This document shows positions 25,074 to 33,332 of a stretch of DNA of 64,000 nucleotides, piece after piece; within the stretch, counting starts at the first letter, position 1; each line of letters opens with the position of its first letter. Source of the stretch: Hymenobacter sublimis (GTDB lineage Bacteria > Bacteroidota > Bacteroidia > Cytophagales > Hymenobacteraceae); the NCBI RefSeq assembly GCF_023101345.1, contig NZ_CP095848.1, forward strand, positions 3,064,001 through 3,128,000. Reading direction: 5' to 3'. The position numbers were made by a program, and so were the translations under genes. Under the pieces are notes generated by a model. It worked only from the letters and a program-made list of their open reading frames with translations. It was not told where the DNA came from and made no database searches.

Positions 25074-26105
25074 ATGCGCCACCTCGCGTTTACCAAACCC
25101 ACTGATTTTCTGCGCGAGCGGGATTTCAGCCAGAAGATTGAAGCTACCTTTGATTTCATCCGCGTGCATGCTACTCCGCTGGGGCGGGTGCTGGCTACGC
25201 TGGTACTTCCCCTGGCCCTGGTTACCGGCATCGGGGTAGGGCTGCTACAAGGGCAGATGCTGTCCACTTTCGGCGACATGACCCGCCAGGCTCGGCTGGG
25301 ACTACCCCGCGACATTCTGCCGCCCATTTTCACTTCGCCTAGCCTCTGGATAACCATGCTGGGCGGCCTGCTGCTCTTTGTGATTTTGCACCTAGTGGTA
25401 TACGGCTACGTGGTGCTGCGCGCCAGCAAAACCGACTCTGATGCCCCAGTGACGCCCGCCGAGGTGTGGGCCCTGGTAAAAAGCCGCTTCCTGGGCATGG
25501 TTGGGTCATTTATTGGCTTGGGCGTGCTCTTTATCGTGGGCATGATGGCAGTAGGCCTGCTCATCGGCTTATTTTCCGTTGCGCTAGCAGCCGTAGCTGG
25601 GGCCTGGGTGGGCATTGTGGCAGTGCTGGCAATTTACCTGTTCATGATTTACGCCATGGTGGCGCTGAGCTTGTACTTTGTGGTGTGGCTGCGCGAAGAA
25701 CGTGGCTTTTTTGGCTCTATTCGGCGCTGCTTTCAGCTGGTTTGGGGTAAGTGGTGGTCTACCTTCGGCCTAATCATGGTTATGTTTCTGATGCTATGGC
25801 TGATTATGGTGCTGGTACTGGTGGTCCTGTCCACGGCAGGCCTGCCGTTTACCGACTTAATGAGCGGGCGCTCCACTGATCTTTCGCCCCTGGTGCGGGT
25901 ACTGTTTATAGTCTATTCCGCCATCCAGACCCTGATTTCGCTGGTCTTTTACCCCCTGATTATGATTGCCATCAGCTTCCAGTACTTCAACCTGGTTGAG
26001 CGCCGGGACGGCGAGGGCACCCGGCTGCTGGTTGATTCTATTGGCCAAACCGCCCCAACGGCTGCCCCGCAGGCCCTGCGCCCCGACGACGAAGGTGAAT
26101 ACTAA
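25074..26105 (+). CDS. Multi-pass membrane protein of the SpoIIM-DUF58 cluster
   Basis: From the ATG at 25074 (MRHLAFTKPTDFLRERDFSQ) the protein has 343 residues. It shows about six hydrophobic segments, including those near 40-60, 98-120, 145-205 and 215-245. No enzymatic motif is visible. Its length and pattern resemble membrane domains of the glycerophosphodiester phosphodiesterase-associated or DUF4013 type, but I cannot assign it firmly. The in-frame ATG at 24948 overlaps the previous gene and is rejected. The stop codon overlaps the GTG start of the DUF4129 gene, which suggests translational coupling. Confidence 0.8.
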   Translation: MRHLAFTKPTDFLRERDFSQKIEATFDFIRVHATPLGRVLATLVLPLALVTGIGVGLLQGQMLSTFGDMTRQARLGLPRDILPPIFTSPSLWITMLGGLLLFVILHLVVYGYVVLRASKTDSDAPVTPAEVWALVKSRFLGMVGSFIGLGVLFIVGMMAVGLLIGLFSVALAAVAGAWVGIVAVLAIYLFMIYAMVALSLYFVVWLREERGFFGSIRRCFQLVWGKWWSTFGLIMVMFLMLWLIMVLVLVVLSTAGLPFTDLMSGRSTDLSPLVRVLFIVYSAIQTLISLVFYPLIMIAISFQYFNLVERRDGEGTRLLVDSIGQTAPTAAPQALRPDDEGEY

Positions 26106-26931
26106 CCGGCTTTTTTCAGCCTTGGGACGAAGCTGCCCGGCGCTCCTGACTGGGCTGTTGCTGGCCGGTGCGGTAGGCTCGGCTCGCGCCAGCCAGCCGC
26201 CCAAACCCGTGCTGACTCCTCCCCCGGCCGATACGCTGGCAGCGGCGCCAGCCCGCTCCACCTTTATAAGCCTACCCGCCGACACCCGGCCGGCCGGAAC
26301 CATGCGCGCGCCCCAAACCGCTCGGCTGCGGCAGTTGCGCGGGCAGCGCGAATTTCAATACGTTGAACCCGAGACGCCGGAGCCGGGCAGCGGCAGCAGC
26401 CTTTGGTCGCGGTTTTGGTGGCGGCTGATCCAGTGGTTCCTGGGCCTGTTTTCGGGGCCGGGCTACGAGCATCGGGGCCGCTACGTGGTATATGCGCTTT
26501 TTGGCGCGGCGTTCCTGTACGTAGTAGTGCGGCTTCTGCGCCTGGATTTGACGGGTTTGTTTCATCGCCCGGGCCAGACGGTGCCTCTGCCCTACGATAC
26601 GGCCGGGGAGCAGATTCACGGCGTTGATTTTGAAGACGCGCTGGCAGAAGCTGAAGCCACTGGCAACTACCGGCTGGCGGTCCGGCTGGGCTATTTGCTC
26701 AGCCTGCGCCACCTCACCGAGCGGGGCCTGATCCGGTGGCAGCCCGACAAAACCAACCACGACTACCTGCGCGAGCTGCGTGGTACGCCTTGGTTTGCTG
26801 CATTTCAGGAGCTAACCCGCCAGTTTGAGTACGTGTGGTACGGGGAGACGCTGCTTACTGCCCCGGCCTACCCCGCCCTGCGCGAGGCCCGGCAGGAATT
26901 TATTCGCCACCTTACCCGCGCTGCGGCTTGA
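26095..26931 (+). CDS. DUF4129 domain protein
   Basis: From the GTG at 26095 (reading NTNRLFSALGRSCPALLTGL after the initiator) the protein has 278 residues. A signal-like segment comes first, then a Pro-rich linker. A transmembrane helix (about 145-163, YVVYALFGAAFLYVVVRLL) is followed by a cytoplasmic DUF4129 domain ending near the C-terminus (DFEDALAEAEATGNYRLAVR, LRGTPWFAAFQELTRQFEYV). DUF4129 is often the C-terminal part of transglutaminase-like membrane proteins in MoxR operons. The start codon lies inside the last codons of the previous gene. The next gene starts 14 nt after the stop. The longer frame from 25966 would overlap its neighbour by 140 nt and is rejected. Confidence 0.84.
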   Translation: MNTNRLFSALGRSCPALLTGLLLAGAVGSARASQPPKPVLTPPPADTLAAAPARSTFISLPADTRPAGTMRAPQTARLRQLRGQREFQYVEPETPEPGSGSSLWSRFWWRLIQWFLGLFSGPGYEHRGRYVVYALFGAAFLYVVVRLLRLDLTGLFHRPGQTVPLPYDTAGEQIHGVDFEDALAEAEATGNYRLAVRLGYLLSLRHLTERGLIRWQPDKTNHDYLRELRGTPWFAAFQELTRQFEYVWYGETLLTAPAYPALREARQEFIRHLTRAAA

Positions 26932-26945
26932 GTTAGTTGCCTGAC

Positions 26946-28223
26946 ATGACCCGTTTTCGTGCTTTTCTGCTGGGCCTGGGGCTGCTGTTTGGGGCCTTCA
27001 TTGCCGTGGAGTACTTCCGCCCCCAACCCACGGACTGGTCGCCTACCTTTATCAACCGCGACAAAATTCCCTACGGCACCTACGTGCTCTACGACCAGTT
27101 GCCTACCCTTTTTCCGGGTCAGCCAATTACCGCTGTTCGCCTGCCCATTGCCAATCAGCTCCTGCCTACCCTCGGCGTGGATGCAGACCGTGACTCCGCC
27201 CTGACGGTCCACGGCCCCGTCCTGCGCCGCGAAGCGGCTACCTACCTTTTTGTCAACGACCAGTTTGTGTGCTCCCGTCTTGATCGGGATGCGCTGCTGC
27301 GGTACCTGAGCCGCGGCAACCAAGCCTTTGTTGCCGCTGAGCGCATGACCAGTCAGCTGCTGGACACCTTGCGCCTGGATATTGAGCCGGTGCTGGATTT
27401 AGATAGTCTGCTGCTGAGTCGGGCCCAGGGTAACCACGGCCTGAGCCGCGCTACAACCACGCTCACGCTCGTGAACCCGCCGCGTGGTGCGGCCCGCCGC
27501 TACCGGTTTCCGCAAAGCGAAGTGCCCGCCTATTTCCGGGCCCGCAAGGGGTCCCGCGCCACGGTACTGGCCCATGACGAGCGCCGGCGGCCGGTACTGG
27601 TGTGGGCGCCCATCGGCCGGGGAGGCCTGCTGCTGAGTACTACCCCCGCTGCCTTCAGCAATCTGTTGCTGCTGCGGCCCGCTACGGCCGGTTACGCCTT
27701 TGCGGCGCTGTCGGGGTTGCCAGCGGCACGGCCGGTTTTTTGGGATGAGTATCAGAAACAAGGACCTTTGGGCGAGCAGTCTTTGCTGCGCGTTATAAAG
27801 CAGCACGAGGCGCTACGTTGGGCCCTGTGGCTTGGGCTGCTGGGAGCCGTGCTTTTTGTGGTGTTTGAGGCCCGCCGACGTCAGCGTATTATCCCCATAC
27901 TCCAGCCACTCCCAAATACTACCCTACTGTTTACGCGCACGGTGGCGGGCCTGTACCGGCAGGGCTCCAACCACGCCCTAATTGCGGAAAAGAAAATTGG
28001 GCTGTTCTTGGAATATCTGCGCACCCGCTACCACGAGCCTACCCTGGACTTGGCCGACGAAGCTACTCGGGAGCGGGTGGCACAAAAGTCGGGGCTGCCT
28101 CGCGCAACTGTGGATGCCTTAGTGCGCCGCATTAATTTGATACGAACCGCCCGGCAGGTTTCGGACGTGGAATTGCTGGAGCTAAACCGCGCCATTAACC
28201 AGTTTCGTAATGAGGCTGCGTAA
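26946..28223 (+). CDS. DUF4350 domain protein
   Basis: The 425-residue protein starts at the ATG at 26946 (MTRFRAFLLGLGLLFGAFIAVE) with an N-terminal membrane anchor. The middle holds a DUF4350-type domain that resembles a glutamine-amidotransferase-like fold: RDKIPYGTYVLYDQLPTLFPG and VLVWAPIGRGGLLLSTTPAAFSN. A second helix at about 287-305 (ALWLGLLGAVLFVVFEARRR) leads to a cytoplasmic C-terminal region with a helical RTARQVSDVELLELNRAI segment. DUF4350 proteins regularly accompany DUF4129, MoxR and DUF58. The function is unknown. An AT-rich gap separates it from moxR. Confidence 0.83.
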   Translation: MTRFRAFLLGLGLLFGAFIAVEYFRPQPTDWSPTFINRDKIPYGTYVLYDQLPTLFPGQPITAVRLPIANQLLPTLGVDADRDSALTVHGPVLRREAATYLFVNDQFVCSRLDRDALLRYLSRGNQAFVAAERMTSQLLDTLRLDIEPVLDLDSLLLSRAQGNHGLSRATTTLTLVNPPRGAARRYRFPQSEVPAYFRARKGSRATVLAHDERRRPVLVWAPIGRGGLLLSTTPAAFSNLLLLRPATAGYAFAALSGLPAARPVFWDEYQKQGPLGEQSLLRVIKQHEALRWALWLGLLGAVLFVVFEARRRQRIIPILQPLPNTTLLFTRTVAGLYRQGSNHALIAEKKIGLFLEYLRTRYHEPTLDLADEATRERVAQKSGLPRATVDALVRRINLIRTARQVSDVELLELNRAINQFRNEAA

Positions 28224-28373
28224 TTTTTGCACTATCACATAAAATTGCACTTAAATTATTTATAACTATTCTTATAACTGCTCTCTTAACACTAGCACAA
28301 GTATTTCGCTATACATATAGCTCACCTAATTGAATTATGTTCTATTCTGTTTACTGATTTTAACTTCTGTAAG
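28224..28373 (+). other. AT-rich spacer before moxR, probable promoter
   Basis: These 150 nt are far richer in A and T than anything around them and contain stretches such as AATTATTTATAACTATTC. They interrupt an otherwise tightly packed cluster. They are the natural place for a separate promoter or regulator site for moxR-DUF58. No exact TAnnTTTG box is seen on the plus strand. Confidence 0.45.
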
Positions 28374-29426
28374 ATGGAAAATACTCCGGATTCTTTCGCT
28401 ACACCTCCTAGTTCATTACCACCCGTTACTGCCATGAGTGCGGTACCCTCTGCTGCCGAAACCCAAGCCCCGCGCACCGACTTCAGCCAATTGAGCCGTC
28501 ATGCCGAGGCTATCCGGCGGGAGCTGAGCAAGGTGATTGTGGGACAGCAGGACCTGGCGGAACTGTTGCTCACGGCCCTCCTAGCCGATGGCCACGTGCT
28601 GTTGGAGGGCGTGCCAGGGGTAGCCAAAACGCTTACTGCCAAACTGCTGGCCCACACCCTGAGCGTACCCTTCAGCCGCCTGCAGTTCACCCCCGACCTG
28701 ATGCCTTCCGACGTGCTAGGCACCTCCGTATTCCGGCCTAACAAGTCGGAGTTTGAGTTTCGGCCCGGCCCCATTTTCGCCAGCATCGTCCTGATTGATG
28801 AGATTAACCGCGCCCCGGCCAAAACCCAGTCGGCGCTATTTGAGGTGATGGAGGAGCGGCAGGTAACCCAAGATGGCACCCGCTACCCCATGCCCGCGCC
28901 CTTTGTGGTGCTGGCCACCCAGAACCCGATTGAGCAAGAAGGCACCTACCGCTTGCCCGAAGCCCAGCTCGACCGGTTCCTGTTCAAGCTGAGCGTAGGC
29001 TACCCCACGGTGGAAGAAGAAGTAGCCATTTTGCAGGGCCATCACGCAGGTTTCGGCGGTACGCCCCTGGAGGCCGTGCAAGCCGTAGTATCAGCCGAGG
29101 ACCTGCAGCAGCTGCGTGAGCAGGTGCGCCGCCAGCACGTGGAGCCCAAGCTGCTCGAATACATTGCCCGCCTCGTAGGCCAGACGCGCGCCCACAAGGG
29201 TCTCTACTTGGGCGCCTCGCCCCGGGCTTCCCTGGCTTTGCTCAACGGCGCCAAAGCCCTGGCTGCCCTGCGGGGCCGCGACTTCGTGACGCCCGAAGAC
29301 GTACAGTACCTGGCTCCTATGGTGCTGCGCCACCGCATCCAACTCACGCCGGAGCGCGAAATGGAAGGCGGCACTCCCGACGACATTGTCAAGCAGATTC
29401 TGCAGCAAATCGAGGTTCCGAGGTAA
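28374..29426 (+). CDS. MoxR family AAA+ ATPase
   Basis: The 350-residue protein is a MoxR-type AAA+ ATPase, a chaperone-like motor that works with DUF58 or VWA-domain partners. Walker A is GVPGVAKT (79-86) and Walker B is [11 protein letters not shown] (139-149), with the sensor [22 protein letters not shown]. The C-terminal lid contains [20 protein letters not shown]. The first 35 residues are a non-conserved Pro/Ser/Thr-rich extension. An internal ATG (MSAVPSAAE, residue 21) is an alternative start. The DUF58 gene follows after 139 nt occupied by a palindromic repeat. Confidence 0.95.
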   Translation: MENTPDSFATPPSSLPPVTAMSAVPSAAETQAPRTDFSQLSRHAEAIRRELSKVIVGQQDLAELLLTALLADGHVLLEGVPGVAKTLTAKLLAHTLSVPFSRLQFTPDLMPSDVLGTSVFRPNKSEFEFRPGPIFASIVLIDEINRAPAKTQSALFEVMEERQVTQDGTRYPMPAPFVVLATQNPIEQEGTYRLPEAQLDRFLFKLSVGYPTVEEEVAILQGHHAGFGGTPLEAVQAVVSAEDLQQLREQVRRQHVEPKLLEYIARLVGQTRAHKGLYLGASPRASLALLNGAKALAALRGRDFVTPEDVQYLAPMVLRHRIQLTPEREMEGGTPDDIVKQILQQIEVPR

Positions 29427-29453
29427 ATGCGAATAGGCAGCAAGCAGACAGCA

Positions 29454-29549
29454 TGTTATCCTGAACTGGTCTAAGCATCTCTACCGCTGGCTAACTCAAG
29501 TAAGGCGACGAGGCGGTAGAGATGCTCCGACTAGTTCAGCAGGACAATA
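29454..29549. repeat. Interspersed palindrome between moxR and DUF58
   Basis: The left arm 29454-29487 and right arm 29513-29549 are imperfect inverted copies that share AGCATCTCTACCGC exactly. Read outward-in, the arms begin TCCTGAACTGGTC and TCCTGCTGAACTAGTCGG. The form matches the GTCATnCTGAGC...GCATCT family. It splits two genes whose products normally act together. Confidence 0.78.
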
Positions 29550-29565
29550 CCTTATTTCCTTCCTT

Positions 29566-30921
29566 TTGAAGTCCTTATTTCTCACTCGCCGCTTTTTCCT
29601 GCTCCTGCTAGCTCTGATTACCGGGCTAGTGGTGGCGTTTTTCGTGCCTGGATGGCTAGTGCCCTTGCAGCTGGCTGCGGGGTTGCTGGCGACCTTCATC
29701 TTGTTAGACCTCGTGCTGCTTTACGGTACAACGGCGGCCGGCGGTGGGGGCGTGTTCGGGCGGCGGGTGCTGGGCGACAAGCTGGCCAATGGTTCCGACA
29801 ATGACGTGGCCCTCTACATCGAGAACCGCTACCGCTTTCCGATTAGCACGCACATCATTGATGAGATTCCGCACCAATTTCAGCGCCGCGACGTGCTGTT
29901 TCGGGCCAGCATTCGGCCCGCCGAGACGAGTATCATCCGCTATCAGCTGCGGCCTACCAAGCGTGGCGAGTACGAGTTTGGCGCCTTGAACGTGTACGTG
30001 GCTTCCCCGCTGGGTTTGGCGCGGCGGCGGTTTCGGTTTGACGAAAGCCGGGTGGTGCCCGTGTATCCTTCGTTTCTGCAGATGCGCCAGTATGAACTGC
30101 TGGCCATTCATAACCGCCTCACGGAGGCCGGCGTGAAGCGCATCCGGCGGGTGGGCCACAGCATGGAGTTTGAGCAGGTGCGGCCCTACGTGCCCGGCGA
30201 CGACCCGCGGGCCATTAACTGGAAAGCCACCGCCCGCCGTGCCACTACCCCGCACGCGGCCGATGCCCTCGTCGTCAACCACTACCAGGACGAACGGGCC
30301 CAGCAGGTGTACTGCCTCATTGACAAGGGCCGGGTGATGCGCATGCCCTTCGAGGGGCTGAGTTTGCTCGACTACGCCATCAACGCCACCTTGGTCGTCA
30401 GCAACATTGCCCTACTCAAGCACGACAAGGCCGGGCTGCTGACGTTCTCCAACCAGCCCGGCACCCTGGTACCGGCCGAGCGCCGTAGCGGCCACTTGCG
30501 CAAGCTACTGGAAGTGCTCTACCGCCAGAAAACCAAGTACCTCGAAACCGACTACGAGCGGCTCTATGTGTCGGTCCGGACCCAGATTAAGCAGCGCAGC
30601 CTGCTGATTCTGTTTACCAATTTCGAGACGCTCTACGGCATGCAGCGCCAGTTGCCTTACCTGCGCCGCCTCGCCAAAGAGCACCTGCTGCTGGTGGTGT
30701 TCTTCGAAAATACTGAGTTGCGCGCCTACCTCGACGGCCCCACCAGCACTACCCAGGACGTTTACAACCAGACGGTAGCTGAGAAATTTGCCCAGGAAAA
30801 ACGCCAGATTGTGCGGGAGCTGAACCGCTACGGTATCCACGCCCTGCTCACCGCCCCCCAGAATTTGACGGTAAACACCATCAACAAGTACCTAGAATTC
30901 AAGGCCCGCGGACTGATTTAG
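29566..30921 (+). CDS. DUF58 domain protein
   Basis: The 451-residue protein is the usual partner of MoxR ATPases. Two N-terminal helices (about 9-25 and 28-50) anchor it. A beta-rich segment is followed by the diagnostic DUF58 motif VRPYVPGDDPRAINWKATAR (about 205-224). The C-terminal half folds like a von Willebrand A domain (QQVYCLIDKGRVM, then LLILFTNFETL). The start appears to be TTG at 29566, because there is no ATG before the first helix. The role is thought to be in assembly or insertion of envelope complexes, but no client is known here. Confidence 0.9.
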   Translation: MKSLFLTRRFFLLLLALITGLVVAFFVPGWLVPLQLAAGLLATFILLDLVLLYGTTAAGGGGVFGRRVLGDKLANGSDNDVALYIENRYRFPISTHIIDEIPHQFQRRDVLFRASIRPAETSIIRYQLRPTKRGEYEFGALNVYVASPLGLARRRFRFDESRVVPVYPSFLQMRQYELLAIHNRLTEAGVKRIRRVGHSMEFEQVRPYVPGDDPRAINWKATARRATTPHAADALVVNHYQDERAQQVYCLIDKGRVMRMPFEGLSLLDYAINATLVVSNIALLKHDKAGLLTFSNQPGTLVPAERRSGHLRKLLEVLYRQKTKYLETDYERLYVSVRTQIKQRSLLILFTNFETLYGMQRQLPYLRRLAKEHLLLVVFFENTELRAYLDGPTSTTQDVYNQTVAEKFAQEKRQIVRELNRYGIHALLTAPQNLTVNTINKYLEFKARGLI

Positions 30922-30937
30922 CGGCTATTCTGGTCAT

Positions 30938-31041
30938 GAAAGAGGCCGTCATCCTGCGTGGCGCGAAGTGCATTCTCACGTCAGCCCAACTTATTGACGC
31001 GTAGGAAGGTCCTTTGCTTTATGCTGGATGACGGCCTTTTC
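30938..31041. repeat. Interspersed palindrome, GGCCGTCATCC type
   Basis: GGCCGTCATCC at 30944-30954 is inverted at 31026-31036, with the arms continuing imperfectly inward through GCGAAG/GCAAAG and CACGTCA/CGCGTCA-like words. It follows the DUF58 stop codon by 16 nt and covers the upstream part of the open frame leading into the GH20 gene, which supports the later GH20 start. Confidence 0.7.
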
Positions 31042-31126
31042 AGATAGTACCTCGTTCTGTTCACTGCTACTTCTGGCCCGGGGCTTGCTACCTTCGGGCT
31101 CTACCCTCCTGCCCTTTGCTTTCCCG

Positions 31127-33238
31127 ATGATGCGTCCTTTCCTGCTCTACCTCCTGCTACTTCTGACTTACCCGCTTGCCGCCCAAACGCCCGATACCCG
31201 CACGTTGCTGCCGGTGCCAACCCAGGCGACCTGGGGCGCGAGCCGCTTTACCATCAAGCCAGATTTGTCGTGGCAGGTGTTTACGCCCGCCCAAACGCCA
31301 GCGGCCCAGGCCGCCGACTCTGCCGTAGCCGAAGCCGTGGAACAACTAGTACTGCCGGTGCTACTGCCCGGCCGTAGTGGGCTGGCCGCGTCGCGCCGTC
31401 AGACTTCGCCCTTGCCTACAGCCAGCTTAGTACTGCAGTATGGTCGTCCCGCTGATTTGCTGAAACTGGGCGAGGATGAGTCGTATACCCTGCGCGTGAC
31501 GCCCATGGGCGTGGCCCTGAATGCGCCTACCCACCTGGGTATTTTGCGCGGACTGGCAACGCTGCGGCAGCTAGCAACTACCGAAAAGAAGGCGGTGTGG
31601 CTGCCGGAGGTAGATGTGCTGGATGCCCCGCGCTTTCCGTGGCGGGGGCTGCTGATGGACCCGGCCCGCCACTTTATGCCCGTTTCCGTGATAAAGCGTA
31701 ACCTCAACGGCATGTGGGCTACCAAGTTTAACGTCATGCACTGGCACCTCTCCGACGACCAGGGCTTCCGGGTGGAAAGCAAATTGCTGCCGCGCCTGCA
31801 CACGGTGGGCGGCGAAGGACAGTTTTACACGCAAAGCCAGGTGCGCGACATCATCCGCTACGCGGCCCGGCGCGGCATTCGAGTAATTCCGGAGTTCGAC
31901 ATGCCCGGTCACGCCACGGCCTGGCTGGCGGCCTACCCCCGCCTGGCCTCCAACGATTCCATCTATGGCGTAGCGCGCAAATGGGGCGTGCTCAACATTG
32001 CCATGGACCCCACCAAGGAAACTACCTATACCCTCATCGATTCCTTGCTAAGCGAAATGACTCGGCTGTTTCCGGCCCCCTACTTTCACATTGGGGGCGA
32101 TGAAAACGATGGGCGGCAGTGGAAGCGAAATCCGCGCATCGTGGCCTTCATGAAGCAGCAAGGCATGGTGGACGCCAAAGGCCAGCCCGACAAGCACGCC
32201 CTGCAAACCTACTACAACCGCCGGGTGCTGCAGATGCTGACCCGCTACCAGAAAACCATGGTGGGCTGGGACGAAATTCTGGGTCCGGGCCTGGCTCCGG
32301 AAGCGGTAATACAGAGCTGGCGCGGCAAAAAAGGCCTGTATGAGGCGGCGAAAAGCGGCCATCCTACCCTGCTTTCCAACGGTTACTACATCGACCTATT
32401 TCTGACGGCAGCCTCGCACTACGCCCCCGACCCGCTTCCCCAGGATGCTCCCCTAACGCCCGAACAGCAAAAGCTAGTACTGGGCGGCGAGGCCACCATG
32501 TGGAGCGAGTTTGCCGACTCCATCATCGTAGATTCGCGCATCTGGCCCCGGGCCGCGGCCGTAGCCGAGCGACTCTGGAGCGCCGCTACCGTCCGCGACG
32601 TGCCGGATATGTACCGCCGCCTCGGGCTGGTAAGCCAGCAGTTGGAAAGCCTAGGCCTGCAGCACCGCCGGGCCCCGGAGCAGCTCCTGACCCAGGCCGG
32701 TGGCCGGCAGACGGCCGTGGCGCCCCTGCGCACCCTGGCCCACGTGCTGGAGCCGGTAAAGGAGTACAAGCGCCACTTTCAGGGCTTCAAATACACGACT
32801 CAAACCCCACTGAACCGCCTGGTGGACGCCGCCCCGGCTGAATCAGAAGAGGCCCGGCAGTTTGGCGTGGCCGTGGATGGCCTGCTGGCCTACGGACGCA
32901 CTGCCGCCGGTAGCTCCGACCGGTTCCGGGGTCAACCCGGCAAGGCCCTAGTCGCCTACCTCAGCAACGAGCTGGAGTACTGGCAGGCCAACGATGCGCT
33001 ACTGCAGCCCCTGCTGAAGCAAAACCCCAGCCTGCAGGAGTACGCGCCGCATTCTGTCCGCCTGAAAACCATTGCCACCTTGGGCCTGGAACGCCTCAAG
33101 ATGCTGGAAAAGGGCCAAGCCCCTACCCCCGCCTGGCAAGCCAATGCCCTCAAGCAACTCGATGCCGCCAAAGCCCCCGCCGGCCAAACGGAGCTGGCCG
33201 TAGTTCCCGCCATCCGGCGGCTGGTGGAGGCGAAGTAG
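31127..33238 (+). CDS. GH20 beta-N-acetylhexosaminidase
   Basis: The 703-residue exported enzyme should release terminal N-acetylglucosamine or N-acetylgalactosamine from glycans such as chitin or peptidoglycan fragments. A Sec signal peptide (MMRPFLLYLLLLLTYPLAAQ) precedes a GH20b-like domain (about 25-165) and the catalytic barrel (about 170-500). The acid/base pair Asp325-Glu326 lies in HIGGDEND, the residues expected for substrate-assisted catalysis. The block FNVMHWHLSDDQGF is also diagnostic. An extra 200-residue helical C-terminal region follows. ATG at 31127 or 31130 is chosen; the frame opens at 31028 inside a repeat. The stop codon is part of a perfect 35-bp palindrome. Confidence 0.94.
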   Translation: MMRPFLLYLLLLLTYPLAAQTPDTRTLLPVPTQATWGASRFTIKPDLSWQVFTPAQTPAAQAADSAVAEAVEQLVLPVLLPGRSGLAASRRQTSPLPTASLVLQYGRPADLLKLGEDESYTLRVTPMGVALNAPTHLGILRGLATLRQLATTEKKAVWLPEVDVLDAPRFPWRGLLMDPARHFMPVSVIKRNLNGMWATKFNVMHWHLSDDQGFRVESKLLPRLHTVGGEGQFYTQSQVRDIIRYAARRGIRVIPEFDMPGHATAWLAAYPRLASNDSIYGVARKWGVLNIAMDPTKETTYTLIDSLLSEMTRLFPAPYFHIGGDENDGRQWKRNPRIVAFMKQQGMVDAKGQPDKHALQTYYNRRVLQMLTRYQKTMVGWDEILGPGLAPEAVIQSWRGKKGLYEAAKSGHPTLLSNGYYIDLFLTAASHYAPDPLPQDAPLTPEQQKLVLGGEATMWSEFADSIIVDSRIWPRAAAVAERLWSAATVRDVPDMYRRLGLVSQQLESLGLQHRRAPEQLLTQAGGRQTAVAPLRTLAHVLEPVKEYKRHFQGFKYTTQTPLNRLVDAAPAESEEARQFGVAVDGLLAYGRTAAGSSDRFRGQPGKALVAYLSNELEYWQANDALLQPLLKQNPSLQEYAPHSVRLKTIATLGLERLKMLEKGQAPTPAWQANALKQLDAAKAPAGQTELAVVPAIRRLVEAK

Positions 33239-33324
33239 TGAGATGGTGAACTGGTGAGTTGGCTGTTCAATAAGCGCTACCTGCGCGGGTTGAACAGCCA
33301 ACTCACCAGTTCACCATCTCACTA
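33236..33324. repeat. Perfect 35-bp GGTGA-type palindrome, likely terminator
   Basis: Positions 33236-33270 and 33290-33324 are exact inverted copies around a 19-nt loop. The left arm begins with the TAG stop codon of the GH20 gene, and the right arm ends 8 nt before the stop of the outer-membrane protein gene. The arms contain GTGAGATGGTGAA, CTGGTGAGTTG and CTGTTCAA, words shared with 5537-5575. It has no T-tract, so it may act through structure alone. Confidence 0.9.
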
Positions 33325-33332
33325 GTTGACCT

